The notes under the pieces: generated by a model
What the model was told of the DNA's origin: nothing
Databases searched by the model: none
What the model saw: only the letters and a program-made list of their open reading frames with translations
Source: Alphaproteobacteria bacterium
GTDB taxonomy: Bacteria; Pseudomonadota; Alphaproteobacteria; Micropepsales; Micropepsaceae
Length of the DNA: 64,000 bases
Direction: 5' to 3'
Assembly: GCA_016783965.1 (NCBI GenBank)
Contig: JADHVO010000007.1
Coordinates: forward strand, 124,001-188,000
Program-made: the position numbers and the translations under genes
In this document: positions 1 through 8,484 of the stretch, piece after piece
Layout: each line of letters opens with the position of its first letter
Numbering within the stretch: position 1 is the first letter of the stretch

Positions 1-734
1 CGGGCACCATCTTCCCCCAGCTTCCACTTCGCCAGCCGCTCATAGTAGGGGCGCGCCGCATCGGCGATGGTTTTCAAGTTCACCGGCAGCTCTGGGGGCG
101 CCAATTTCGCCTTGGTGACGAAGCCCGTCGATTGCTCGACTTGGTCGTACCACGCCGGCGCCCAGACGCCGTCGCTGGTGCGGCGCCCCTTCGGCCAGGA
201 CAGCATGCGCTCCGTGAACGGAATTCCGATGGCTTCGCACAGTGCGCGCAGCATGAGTTCAGGCCCGGCGGAGATGTCGGCTGAGTCGATGACCGTCGGC
301 GCGCGACCAAGGCGATCCGCTTCCTGGTCGAACAGCCGCGCCTGCTGCGGCACCCCGATGGCTTCAAGCGAGACCTGATCATGCTTCTCGCGATAGGAGG
401 CGATGACGTCTTCAGGTCGCCGGATCAGGAAGACATTGGTGCATTCGGCCATCCAGTCCGTGTCGAACTCCGCCAGCATGTGGTGCGTCATGTGCTTCTG
501 GTAGAAGACGGGTGTCGGGCATGGCCCGGCGAGCATCGCGGCGACTTGGCGCCAGTCGGTGGGCTGGCTCTTCAGCACCTCCTCGCGCATCGGGTGATTG
601 AGCGCGGTGCCGGCAAGGAACGCCGCATAGAACGGCTCATCGACCACGGTGGTGTCGGGACGGTTCTCAAACGACCGCATCATCGCGGTCGAAATGTTGC
701 GCGGGCCTGACCACATGGCGACGCGTAGTGTCAT
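1..734 (-). CDS. Sulfotransferase-like protein (3' end cut by window edge)
   Basis: Open frame from the ATG at 734 down to the left edge, so the C-terminus is missing (about 244 residues visible). Near the N-terminus it reads WSGPRNISTAMMRSF, which resembles the PAPS 5'-phosphosulfate loop of sulfotransferases. Further on, FLIRRPEDVIASYREK resembles the 3'-phosphate-binding stretch. Its start overlaps the stop of the aminotransferase-fold gene (ATGA), so the two are translationally coupled. Standalone sulfotransferase-like proteins next to class IV aminotransferase relatives are a recurring pairing as I recall, but I know of no proven substrate. The sulfotransferase fold is well supported; actual sulfation activity is inference. 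Confidence 0.75.
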   Translation of the reverse strand, partial: MTLRVAMWSGPRNISTAMMRSFENRPDTTVVDEPFYAAFLAGTALNHPMREEVLKSQPTDWRQVAAMLAGPCPTPVFYQKHMTHHMLAEFDTDWMAECTNVFLIRRPEDVIASYREKHDQVSLEAIGVPQQARLFDQEADRLGRAPTVIDSADISAGPELMLRALCEAIGIPFTERMLSWPKGRRTSDGVWAPAWYDQVEQSTGFVTKAKLAPPELPVNLKTIADAARPYYERLAKWKLGEDGA

Positions 735-1645
735 TGCCTGGCAGCCTCAGCGTCTTTCTGCGCTTCATAGGCAGCTTTGAGACGCGTGGTCATGGGGCCT
801 GGCAATGAGGCGGGCAGCACGCGGCCATCGATCTCACGCACGGGCGTAAGTCCGCCGAAGGTGCCGGTGACGAAGGCCTCATCCGCGGTATGCGCGAGGT
901 TGAGGGGGAACGCTCCCAGCTCGATCGGGATGCCCTGGAAGCGGCACAGATCGATCACGTTGCCGCGCGTAACGCCGTTGAAGCAGAATTCACCGGTCGA
1001 GGTGCGCACCACGCCGTCTTTCACCCAGAAGAAGTTGGTCGCGTTGCAGCTTGAGATGAACCCGTGCGGGTCGAGCATCAGCGCCTCGTCGGCGCCGGCC
1101 TTGATCGCCTCCAACAGCGCGGTAATCAGGTTCAACCGGCTGTGCGAATTCAGCCGCATGTCAAACATCTCCTTCGGCGTGCAGCGGATGGATGCGGTGG
1201 CGAGCGACAGGCCCTTGGTCGCGAGATCGGGACTTGGCACCTTCTTCTCCGCGACTATCACGATGGTGGGTCTGCCCAGCGCGTTGCGCGGGTCCTGGTT
1301 GGCGCCGCTCTTGGGACCGCGGGTCACCATCAAGCGGATATGCACCCCGTCTTCGAACCGGTTGGCCTTTAGCGTCCGCCGAATCGCGTCCACCAGCGCT
1401 TCTCGGCTCATCTGGATGTCGAGCGCGATGGCGGCCGCACCGTCGTACAGGCGGTCCATGTGCGCCTTGAGGAAGAGCAAGGCGCCCTTGTGGACGCGCA
1501 ATCCTTCCCACACGCCGTCGCCAACCACGAAGCCGCCATCGAACACGGAGACCTTGGCTTGGGCACGGGGCACCAGTTCGCCGTTCAGATAGATGAGAAC
1601 GGAGGCATTGGCGGGGTCGTCGACGAAGTCCTGGCTGCCGGCCAT
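731..1645 (-). CDS. Class IV aminotransferase-fold protein (BCAT/D-AAT-like), atypical active site
   Basis: About 304 residues, the usual length for the branched-chain/D-amino-acid aminotransferase fold. The start chosen is the ATG at 1645, which overlaps the stop of the upstream peptidase gene (ATGA); longer in-frame starts would run deep into that gene. Family landmarks are the N-terminal FDGGFVVGDGVWEGLR stretch, LDPHGFISSCNATNFFW, and a preserved phosphate-loop motif GVTRG near residue 225. By-eye alignment puts SHSRLN (167-172) where the Schiff-base lysine normally lies, and serine where the PLP N1-contacting glutamate normally lies (about 199). It may therefore not be a standard transaminase. 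It is coupled to a sulfotransferase-like protein downstream. Confidence 0.8.
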   Translation of the reverse strand: MAGSQDFVDDPANASVLIYLNGELVPRAQAKVSVFDGGFVVGDGVWEGLRVHKGALLFLKAHMDRLYDGAAAIALDIQMSREALVDAIRRTLKANRFEDGVHIRLMVTRGPKSGANQDPRNALGRPTIVIVAEKKVPSPDLATKGLSLATASIRCTPKEMFDMRLNSHSRLNLITALLEAIKAGADEALMLDPHGFISSCNATNFFWVKDGVVRTSTGEFCFNGVTRGNVIDLCRFQGIPIELGAFPLNLAHTADEAFVTGTFGGLTPVREIDGRVLPASLPGPMTTRLKAAYEAQKDAEAARQ

Positions 1646-2814
1646 CAGACGAATTCCGGTACGCCGGCGAACGGCTGCTCGAGACTGTGCGAGGGCTGGG
1701 TGAACCAGCGCGGGCCGCGTTCTGTCATGTGGAAATGGTCTTCGAGCCGGATACCGAATGTGTCCGGGACCACAATCATGGGTTCGTTGGAGAAACACAT
1801 GCCTGGCGCCAGCACTGTGCGGTCGCCGCGCACCAGGTTCGGCGGCTCATGGATGTCGAGGCCGATGCCATGGCCTGTTCGATGCGGCAGGCCCGGCAAT
1901 CGATAGTCCGGGCCGAGGCCGGCGCGCGTGATCACGGCGCGCGCCGCAGCATCGACGCTCTCGCAGGGCGTGCCGAGTCTCGCCGCTTCAAAGGCAGCGG
2001 CTTGCGCTTCCTTTTCCAGCGTCCAGATCTCGCGTACCTGCCGGGTCGGTTCACCGAACACATAGGTGCGCGTGATGTCGGACTGATAGCCGTCGATCTG
2101 GGTGCCGGTATCGATCAGGACCACGTCGCCTTCCACCAACGCACGGTCTTGTTCGCCGCCGTGGGGCAGTGCGCTATCAGAGCCGAAGGAGACGATGCAG
2201 AAGGTGTTGCCGTAACCCGCGAGGGTACGGTGCTGCTGGTCGATGAAGCGCGTGACTTCGGACGTCTTCACGCCCTTGGCGAGGCTCTTCCACGTCCGGC
2301 GGTGCACCTCCAGCGTGATGTCCTTCGCGCTTTGCATCAGTGCAATCTCGGCAACCGATTTGCGGCGGCGAAGCGTGTTGATCAGCAGGCCGGCGTCGGC
2401 GAGCCGATCGGTGCCCAGCGCCTTCGCCAGCCCGAGATAGACGAAAAGCGCTACCTGGTCGTCCAGCGCGACACGTGTGCCGGACCTGAGGCGCGACGCG
2501 ATGAAGGCATAGGGGCTCTCTTCTTCCTCCCAGGTGACGATCTCGTTGCCCGGCACCTGAATGCTTCCCGCGACCTTGGTCAGTTCGAAACCGGGACAGA
2601 CGTAATCCAGCCGCCCGTCGGCATGGACGATAGCACCGGTGAAGCGCTCGGAAGCGCCCCAGACAAGCCCAGTGAAGTAGCGCAGGCTTTTTGTGGAACC
2701 CAGAATCACCGCGGCAAGACCCGCGTCGTCCATCAGCGCGCGTAGCCCCGCGAGTCTTTGCTGGCGTTCAGCGAGGGCGATGGGCGGGGGTGTGTTGACT
2801 GCGCTCATGCGCAT
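1645..2814 (-). CDS. M24-family Xaa-Pro aminopeptidase-like metallopeptidase
   Basis: 389 residues with an N-terminal creatinase-like domain (about 20-150) and a C-terminal pita-bread domain. All five expected metal ligands are visible: Asp235 and Asp246 (LIDTGTQIDGYQSDITRT), His315 (HRTGHGIG), Glu344 (NEPM) and Glu358 (RLEDHF). No signal peptide, so it is probably cytoplasmic. Expected activity is removal of N-terminal residues before proline, or a related dipeptide or creatinase-like hydrolysis. It is the first gene of a tight three-gene operon with the aminotransferase-fold and sulfotransferase-like genes. A GGAGA-type ribosome site precedes the ATG at 2814. The next gene diverges from it, with only about 8 bp between starts. 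Confidence 0.88.
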   Translation of the reverse strand: MRMSAVNTPPPIALAERQQRLAGLRALMDDAGLAAVILGSTKSLRYFTGLVWGASERFTGAIVHADGRLDYVCPGFELTKVAGSIQVPGNEIVTWEEEESPYAFIASRLRSGTRVALDDQVALFVYLGLAKALGTDRLADAGLLINTLRRRKSVAEIALMQSAKDITLEVHRRTWKSLAKGVKTSEVTRFIDQQHRTLAGYGNTFCIVSFGSDSALPHGGEQDRALVEGDVVLIDTGTQIDGYQSDITRTYVFGEPTRQVREIWTLEKEAQAAAFEAARLGTPCESVDAAARAVITRAGLGPDYRLPGLPHRTGHGIGLDIHEPPNLVRGDRTVLAPGMCFSNEPMIVVPDTFGIRLEDHFHMTERGPRWFTQPSHSLEQPFAGVPEFV

Positions 2815-2822
2815 CTCCTTCT

Positions 2823-3761
2823 GTGTTGAGAACCTTATACGATCATGTTCAACTCGCGCGAGATGTGGGGGCGCAATTGATCGTTGACATTCTGCTGGCG
2901 GCGCTGGCCGTGGTCGGGGTTGGCTACACGGGCATGCTCCTGCGCTACGCAGCCGCCCGGGCTCAGGTAGGCGTCACGGTCGAATCCATTGGTCTGGGCG
3001 CCGTCACCAACTTCTTCGATACCCTGGGTATCGGTTCCTTCGCACCAACGACGGCCTGGCTGAAGCTGCGGTCGCTGGTGCCCGACCGGTTCATTCCGGC
3101 GACGCTGAACGCAGGACACTGCATTCCGACGATCGTGCAGGCACTGGTGTTCATTCGGCTGGTTCGGGTCGATCCCTGGCTGCTGCTGGCCTGCATTGTC
3201 GCGGCGATGGCGGGTTCGTTCGTGGGCACCGCGGCAGTGCTCCGGGTGCATGTCCGGATCGTCCAGGGAACCGTCGGCGTGGCGCTCATGATCGCAGCCG
3301 TGCTCTATGCCATGCAGAATCTGAACCTGATGCCGAACAACGGCAACGCGCTGACGCTAGTGCCGATGTTCTTCGTGCTGGCGGTGCTTGCGCATTTCAT
3401 TCTCGGCTCGTTGATGGCGTTCGGGATCGGTTTGTACGCGCCTTCGCTGGTCACGCTGAGCCTGATGGGTCTCGATCCGAAGGCTGCCTTTCCGATCATG
3501 ATGGGCGCCTGCGCGTTCCTGATGCCGGTGACGGGGTTGCGTTTTGCGAAAGACCCACGTGTGGACCTGCGCATCATTCTTGGCCTCGCGCTGGGTGGCG
3601 CACCGGCTGTCCTTCTGGCGGCGTATGCAGTCACCAGCCTGCCGCTCGTCGCCTTGCGGTGGGGCGTCGTTGCCGTCGTGCTATATGCCGCCTTCCTGCT
3701 GTTGCGCGCGGCCGCCCGGCCCGAGCCCGCACCGGAAACCGAAGCCTCTGTCACGGCCTGA
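2823..3761 (+). CDS. TauE/SafE-family (DUF81) membrane permease
   Basis: 312 residues with about eight hydrophobic segments, for example VDILLAALAVVGVGYTGMLL, ACIVAAMAGSFVGTAAVL and LALGGAPAVLLAAYAV. The two-repeat layout is typical of the TauE/SafE sulfite/organosulfonate exporter family. The first in-frame start is a GTG at 2823. An in-frame TTG near 2878 with a GGGGG stretch upstream is an alternative that would remove an untypical N-terminus, so the start is uncertain. The substrate cannot be read from sequence; sulfite export would fit the sulfotransferase-like gene across the divergent promoter, but that is inference. Confidence 0.78.
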   Translation: MLRTLYDHVQLARDVGAQLIVDILLAALAVVGVGYTGMLLRYAAARAQVGVTVESIGLGAVTNFFDTLGIGSFAPTTAWLKLRSLVPDRFIPATLNAGHCIPTIVQALVFIRLVRVDPWLLLACIVAAMAGSFVGTAAVLRVHVRIVQGTVGVALMIAAVLYAMQNLNLMPNNGNALTLVPMFFVLAVLAHFILGSLMAFGIGLYAPSLVTLSLMGLDPKAAFPIMMGACAFLMPVTGLRFAKDPRVDLRIILGLALGGAPAVLLAAYAVTSLPLVALRWGVVAVVLYAAFLLLRAAARPEPAPETEASVTA

Positions 3762-3784
3762 TTCCATGTCCACAAGGAGCTTTC

Positions 3785-5533
3785 ATGCGCCTGGCTGTTT
3801 CTCTTGCCGTGCTGGCGGTGCTTGCGCTGATGTGCGCCGCTGAAGCCAATGCAGCGCCGACGCCGGACCAGCGCCTTCGCGCCCTCTACGAGCACGAGTG
3901 GAAATGGCGCGAGGAGCAGTTCGCCGACAACGAGAACGACACCAAGCCGATCGTCGATCATCTGCCGAAGGTTGATCCAGCGTCGCAGGCCGCGCGGCTT
4001 GTCTATTGGGAACAGGTAATGGCTGAACTGAATGCCATCCCGCGCGACAGGCTCTCGCCTGCCGAGCAGGAAAACTACGACGTCTACAAGCCGCAAATCG
4101 CAGCGCTGATCTCGAACCAGAAATTTCGCGGCTTCGAGATGCCGGTCAACTCCGACACCACTTTCTGGACCGACCTCGGCTACACCGCGCGCAGGCCGTT
4201 CCGCCAGCTCGCCGACTACAAGAACTGGATCGCGCAGATGCGCGACATTCCGCGCTACTTCCGCGAGCAGATGGACGAGATGCGAGCCGGCCTGAAGCGC
4301 GGTTTCACCCCGCCGCGGGTGACACTCGAGGGGCGTGACGCATCGCTGACTGCGGTGACCGATGCCACGCCCGAGAAATCGCTGTTCTATACGCCATTTG
4401 AGAACATGACCGGCATCACGCCATCAGATCAGGCAACGTTGCGGGCGGAGGCTGTCGCCGTCATCCGGGACCAGGTGCAGCCGGCCTATCGCCAGATGCT
4501 GACTTTCATGCACACCGAGTACGTGCCCAATGCGCGTACCGCACTGGCCGCCGAGGCCATGCCCGACGGCAAGGCGTGGTACCGGGCACAGATCCTCGAA
4601 TACACCACGCTCGAGATGGATCCGGCCGAGATCCACAAGCTCGGCCTCACCGAGGTCGCCACCATCCACAAGCAGATGGTGGATGCGATGCATGAGACGG
4701 GCTTTAAGGGCGACTTCGCGGCCTTCCTGAAATTCCTGCGCAGCGATCCGCAATTCTACGCCAAGACGCCGGACGAGCTGCTGATGCGGGCCGCGTGGGT
4801 CGCCAAGAAATTCGACGGAAAAGCATCGACCTATTTTGGTTATCTGCCGCGAAAGCGCTTCGCCATCGTGCCGGTGCCGCCGGACCTCGCACCGTTCTAC
4901 ACCTCAGGCCGCGGCGGGCCTGGCCAATACCTCCTCAACACCTACAAGCTCGAGACCCGGCCGCTCTACAATCTGACCGCGCTGACATTGCACGAATCCG
5001 CGCCTGGTCACGCCTTCCAGATGCCGATTGCGGAAGAGCGCACCGACATGCCCGCCTTCCGCCGCTACACCTACATCTCGGCCTTCGGTGAAGGTTGGGC
5101 GTTGTATTGCGAGAAGCTCGGGCTCGAGATGGGTATGTACGACACGCCTTACGACAAGTTCGGCATGTACGGCTATCAGATCTGGCGCGCCGTACGCCTT
5201 GTTGTCGATACCGGCATTCATAGCCAGGGTTGGACGCGCGAGCAGGCGATCCAATACATGCGCGAAAACACGGCGCTGCCCGAGCATGAGATCGAGACCG
5301 AGGTTGATCGCTACATCGCCTGGCCGGGCCAAGCCCTCTCCTACTACCTGGGCGAGATGGCGATCTGGGAAGCGCGGCACAAGGCAGAAGTGGCGCTGGG
5401 ATCCAGGTTCAACATCCGCGCCTTCCACGACACCGTGCTGCATCTCGGATCGGTGCCGATCCCGGTACTTAAGGCCCGCATCGACAGGTTCATCGCCGAT
5501 GGCGGCAGGGGGCCGTACCCCGACATGGAGTAG
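3785..5533 (+). CDS. Secreted DUF885-family metallohydrolase
   Basis: 582 residues from the ATG at 3785, which is preceded by the ribosome site AAGGAG. The N-terminus RLAVSLAVLAVLALM followed by AEANA is a Sec signal peptide, so it acts in the periplasm or is lipid-anchored/secreted. The C-terminal half carries HESAPGH (403-409) and GEGW with Glu436, the metal-binding HExxxGH...E arrangement of DUF885 proteins, which are related to gluzincin peptidases. Peptidase or dipeptidase activity is expected but the substrate is unknown. It ends at 5533, one base before the stop of the convergent FadL gene. Confidence 0.85.
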   Translation: MRLAVSLAVLAVLALMCAAEANAAPTPDQRLRALYEHEWKWREEQFADNENDTKPIVDHLPKVDPASQAARLVYWEQVMAELNAIPRDRLSPAEQENYDVYKPQIAALISNQKFRGFEMPVNSDTTFWTDLGYTARRPFRQLADYKNWIAQMRDIPRYFREQMDEMRAGLKRGFTPPRVTLEGRDASLTAVTDATPEKSLFYTPFENMTGITPSDQATLRAEAVAVIRDQVQPAYRQMLTFMHTEYVPNARTALAAEAMPDGKAWYRAQILEYTTLEMDPAEIHKLGLTEVATIHKQMVDAMHETGFKGDFAAFLKFLRSDPQFYAKTPDELLMRAAWVAKKFDGKASTYFGYLPRKRFAIVPVPPDLAPFYTSGRGGPGQYLLNTYKLETRPLYNLTALTLHESAPGHAFQMPIAEERTDMPAFRRYTYISAFGEGWALYCEKLGLEMGMYDTPYDKFGMYGYQIWRAVRLVVDTGIHSQGWTREQAIQYMRENTALPEHEIETEVDRYIAWPGQALSYYLGEMAIWEARHKAEVALGSRFNIRAFHDTVLHLGSVPIPVLKARIDRFIADGGRGPYPDME

Positions 5534-6922
5534 CTAGTCCGGCTTGTAGGTCAGCTGGAAGCCGATGCAGTTGACGTAGAAGTCTGTGGTTCCGGTGAGC
5601 GTGCCACGCAGCGCCGCGCCGGGGATGGACGGATTCAGCGCGACCTTCACGGTCGGACTGAACAGGCGCGAATAGGTCAGGTTCACGTCGAACTGCTCGG
5701 TCATACGATAACGCACACCGGCTGACAGCCAGTAGCGCGTGGAATCCGGGATACGGGCTTCGCGGGTGGCGTCCGGCACGGGGCTCTGGTCGTAGGCCAC
5801 GCCGCCGCGGAACGTCCAGCGCGAGCTGGCATGGTACTCGGCGCCCACCGAGCCGAAGAAGGTGTCGCCCCAGTTCGCCGTCGTGACGTCCGGCGGCTGC
5901 GCCGGATTGGCAGCGGTGATCGTCAAGTTGCGGAAGCGGCCCCAGTGGAGCCAGTCTGCTTCGATCATGGCGGTCCAGTCGTTCGACAGTTGGTCGCGCA
6001 AACCGAAATTCAAGACGTCGGGCATCGGCAGTGGCGCAACAGCCCGCGTGTTCGTGAAGGCACCCGTCACTGCGCGGATCGTGGCGCCGACGCCGGCGCT
6101 GTCGAGCGTGAAGGTCAGCGGGCCTTTGAGGTCATGCTTGACCGTGGAGTGATACGCAACGCCCGCCGTCACCCTGTCGGTCAGCCGGACGATGGCGCCG
6201 GCGGTGAAACCGAAAGACCAGCTCTTCCCGCTGAGGCGCGCGAAGCTGTCCTGTGCGCCCGGAACCGACCCCGGAATGCCACTCACGGTGCCGAGCGTGC
6301 CTGTGTCGATTGCGCTGGTCAGCGTCGCTTGCGCGTATTCGACCTGAACTCCAGCACCCAGGGCGATGCGATCGGTCGGCTGCCAGGAAATCGTTGGCGT
6401 CGCATCGATGGTAAGCAACGCGCTCTTCATGCCGTAGTAGCGGCCGGCCCATCCAGGCTTGTAGTCGGTCCGCAGACCCCATGGCGCGTCGATCAATAGG
6501 CCGATTGCCCAGTGGTCCGACACCCGATGGCGCAGCGAGAAGGCAGGCACCAGGGCACCGCTGATGTATCCGCTCGGATTCGCGCCACCGCCGGTCGGCG
6601 TTCCGGCCGATGTCAGCGCCGTGGTGTAGCGACCGCGCGACCCCGGGAGGATCACAACGCTGCTGAGCGTGAAGTCCGTTTCCTTCACGCCCGCGAGCGC
6701 GGCGGGATTATAAGCGAGATAGCTGGCGTCGCTGTCGGTGGCCGCCGCGCCGGCGTATGCCGCGGACATGGCATCGGCGCTGTGCTCCTTGAGGCCGTAA
6801 CCGGCCGCGAATGCCGGTGCAGCCACCAAGGTAAATGAAACACTAATGGCGGCGGTCAGTTGGCGCACAAGACAACCCGAATCGGCAGCAGCAACATCGG
6901 ACGTTAGAGACTTCGGGCGCAT
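5534..6922 (-). CDS. FadL/OmpP1-family outer-membrane long-chain fatty acid transporter
   Basis: 462 residues. The N-terminal hydrophobic segment (LTAAISVSFTLVAAPAFA) is followed by AGYGLKEHSADAMSAAYAG and YLAYNPAAL, the FadL hatch signature in which the mature protein begins with a glycine-rich segment and an NPA motif. The rest alternates as expected for a 14-stranded beta barrel and ends with aromatic/hydrophobic residues (GFQLTYKPD). It would take up long-chain fatty acids or other hydrophobic compounds. The signal peptide starts some 20 residues in, so the true start may be internal to the one given. No fad genes adjoin it, although a thiolase lies near 61 kb. Confidence 0.87.
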   Translation of the reverse strand: MRPKSLTSDVAAADSGCLVRQLTAAISVSFTLVAAPAFAAGYGLKEHSADAMSAAYAGAAATDSDASYLAYNPAALAGVKETDFTLSSVVILPGSRGRYTTALTSAGTPTGGGANPSGYISGALVPAFSLRHRVSDHWAIGLLIDAPWGLRTDYKPGWAGRYYGMKSALLTIDATPTISWQPTDRIALGAGVQVEYAQATLTSAIDTGTLGTVSGIPGSVPGAQDSFARLSGKSWSFGFTAGAIVRLTDRVTAGVAYHSTVKHDLKGPLTFTLDSAGVGATIRAVTGAFTNTRAVAPLPMPDVLNFGLRDQLSNDWTAMIEADWLHWGRFRNLTITAANPAQPPDVTTANWGDTFFGSVGAEYHASSRWTFRGGVAYDQSPVPDATREARIPDSTRYWLSAGVRYRMTEQFDVNLTYSRLFSPTVKVALNPSIPGAALRGTLTGTTDFYVNCIGFQLTYKPD

Positions 6923-7026
6923 GGTCCAACTCGTTGGATTTGAATGAATTTGCGCATTGGCGCGTTAACCTTGGCTGCTATGCAATTCTTTACTCAGCCT
7001 CGGGATGATGTGGCGGGGAAGTCTCG

Positions 7027-8478
7027 TTGGATCCGCTGGTCATCCGGATGCAGGCATCGTTCGATACACCGTCCAGATCGGCCGAAAGTGGCTTCGATCT
7101 CGACAGGTTGCGGCTGCGCTTCCGGGATCCGGAGGTCGAAGATCGTTACCGCGTCGAAAGCCTGAATGAATCGCGCGTCCTGATCCGCACCTACCTCATT
7201 GCGGCGGCGGTCCTTTATCTTTCGTTCGGCATCCTGGACGCTGTCGTCGGCGGACCGATGGTTCACACGCTGTGGTTCATCCGCTACGCGATCGTCTGCC
7301 CCGTCCTGCTGACCGTTGCGTTCCTCACCTACGTGCCTTCCTTCGACCGCTTCTCCCAAGTCGCCATCTCGACCGCCACGGCGATCCCCGGCGTCGGCGT
7401 CGTGGTGATGACGGCGATCATGCCGCCGCCCTTCAACAGCCTGTACTATGCAGGCATGATCATGGTGCTGATCTACGGCAGCACGCTTGTGCGGCTGCGC
7501 TTCACCAATGCGGTGATGATCTCGCTGTCGCTGGTGATCATGTACCAGGTCGTGTCCCTTCGGCTGAACCCAATTCCCTTCAAGGACTACATCTCGAACA
7601 ACTTCTTCCTCGTGATGGCGACCTGCGTCGGCCTGTTCTCGGGCTACATCCAGGAGATGTACATTCGCCGCAGCTATCGTGCCCAGAAGATCATCGAGGC
7701 CAAGAACGCAGCGGCAAACGTGCTGCTGCTCGAGGCCGACAAGGCGAATCGCGCCAAGAGCGAATTCCTGGCCAATATGAGCCATGAACTGCGCACGCCG
7801 TTGAACGCCATCATCGGTTTCTCCGACATTCTCAAGAAGGAGCTGTTCGGCGCGATCGGCAACGAAAAGTACGCGGAGTACATTCGCGACATCAACGACA
7901 GCGGGCACCACCTCCTCGCGATCATCAACGACATTTTGGACCTGGCAAAGGCAGAGGCGGGCAAACTCTCGTTGCAGGAGGATGAGATCGACCTTTCGCG
8001 CTGCCTCGACGATGCGCTGCGGATGTGCCGTGGCCGGGCGACGGCGGCCGGGGTCGACCTCACCTTCCCCGGCAGAGGCCAGTCTCTCTACGCACTTGTC
8101 GACGAGCGGCTGATCCGCCAGATCGTGCTCAACCTGCTGACCAATGCCATCAAGTTCACCCGCGAGGGCGGCAAGGTCACGCTGACGCTGAGTGGAGCGG
8201 AGGATGGGATCTACATCCGGGTGGCCGACACCGGTATCGGCATCGCGCCGGAGGATATCGACCGCATCATCCGCCCGTTCGAGCAGGTCGAGACCGTATT
8301 GTCGCGCACTCATGGCGGCACCGGCCTTGGCCTGCCGCTGACAGCAAAGCTGACCGAACTCCATGGCGGCACGCTCACGATCGAAAGCCAGGTCGCGCAG
8401 GGCACGACCGTGACAGTGTGGTTGCCGGCACAGCGGCTGCGCGCCGCGCCGGTGGTTCGTTTCCAGCGGGCGGTCTGA
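7027..8478 (+). CDS. Membrane-bound sensor histidine kinase
   Basis: 483 residues. The N-terminal third has about five or six hydrophobic segments, including [32 protein letters not shown] and [15 protein letters not shown] coiled linker then leads to a HisKA domain whose H-box [11 protein letters not shown] contains the phospho-acceptor His253. A HATPase_c domain follows with N-box [11 protein letters not shown]1 ADTGIGI and G2 GGTGLGL. The start given is TTG at 7027 with GGGGAAG upstream; ATG 7048 is possible but lacks a ribosome site. There is no receiver domain and no adjacent response regulator, so it is an orphan kinase. The input signal is unknown. Confidence 0.88.
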   Translation: MDPLVIRMQASFDTPSRSAESGFDLDRLRLRFRDPEVEDRYRVESLNESRVLIRTYLIAAAVLYLSFGILDAVVGGPMVHTLWFIRYAIVCPVLLTVAFLTYVPSFDRFSQVAISTATAIPGVGVVVMTAIMPPPFNSLYYAGMIMVLIYGSTLVRLRFTNAVMISLSLVIMYQVVSLRLNPIPFKDYISNNFFLVMATCVGLFSGYIQEMYIRRSYRAQKIIEAKNAAANVLLLEADKANRAKSEFLANMSHELRTPLNAIIGFSDILKKELFGAIGNEKYAEYIRDINDSGHHLLAIINDILDLAKAEAGKLSLQEDEIDLSRCLDDALRMCRGRATAAGVDLTFPGRGQSLYALVDERLIRQIVLNLLTNAIKFTREGGKVTLTLSGAEDGIYIRVADTGIGIAPEDIDRIIRPFEQVETVLSRTHGGTGLGLPLTAKLTELHGGTLTIESQVAQGTTVTVWLPAQRLRAAPVVRFQRAV

Positions 8479-8484
8479 CGCCCG

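Noticed and set aside
2212-2217. Other GTAACC sequences (here, and at 6797-6802 and 40367-40372) as SigF promoters
   Set aside because: None is followed by CGAA after 16 bases, and all lie inside coding regions without a downstream gene start.
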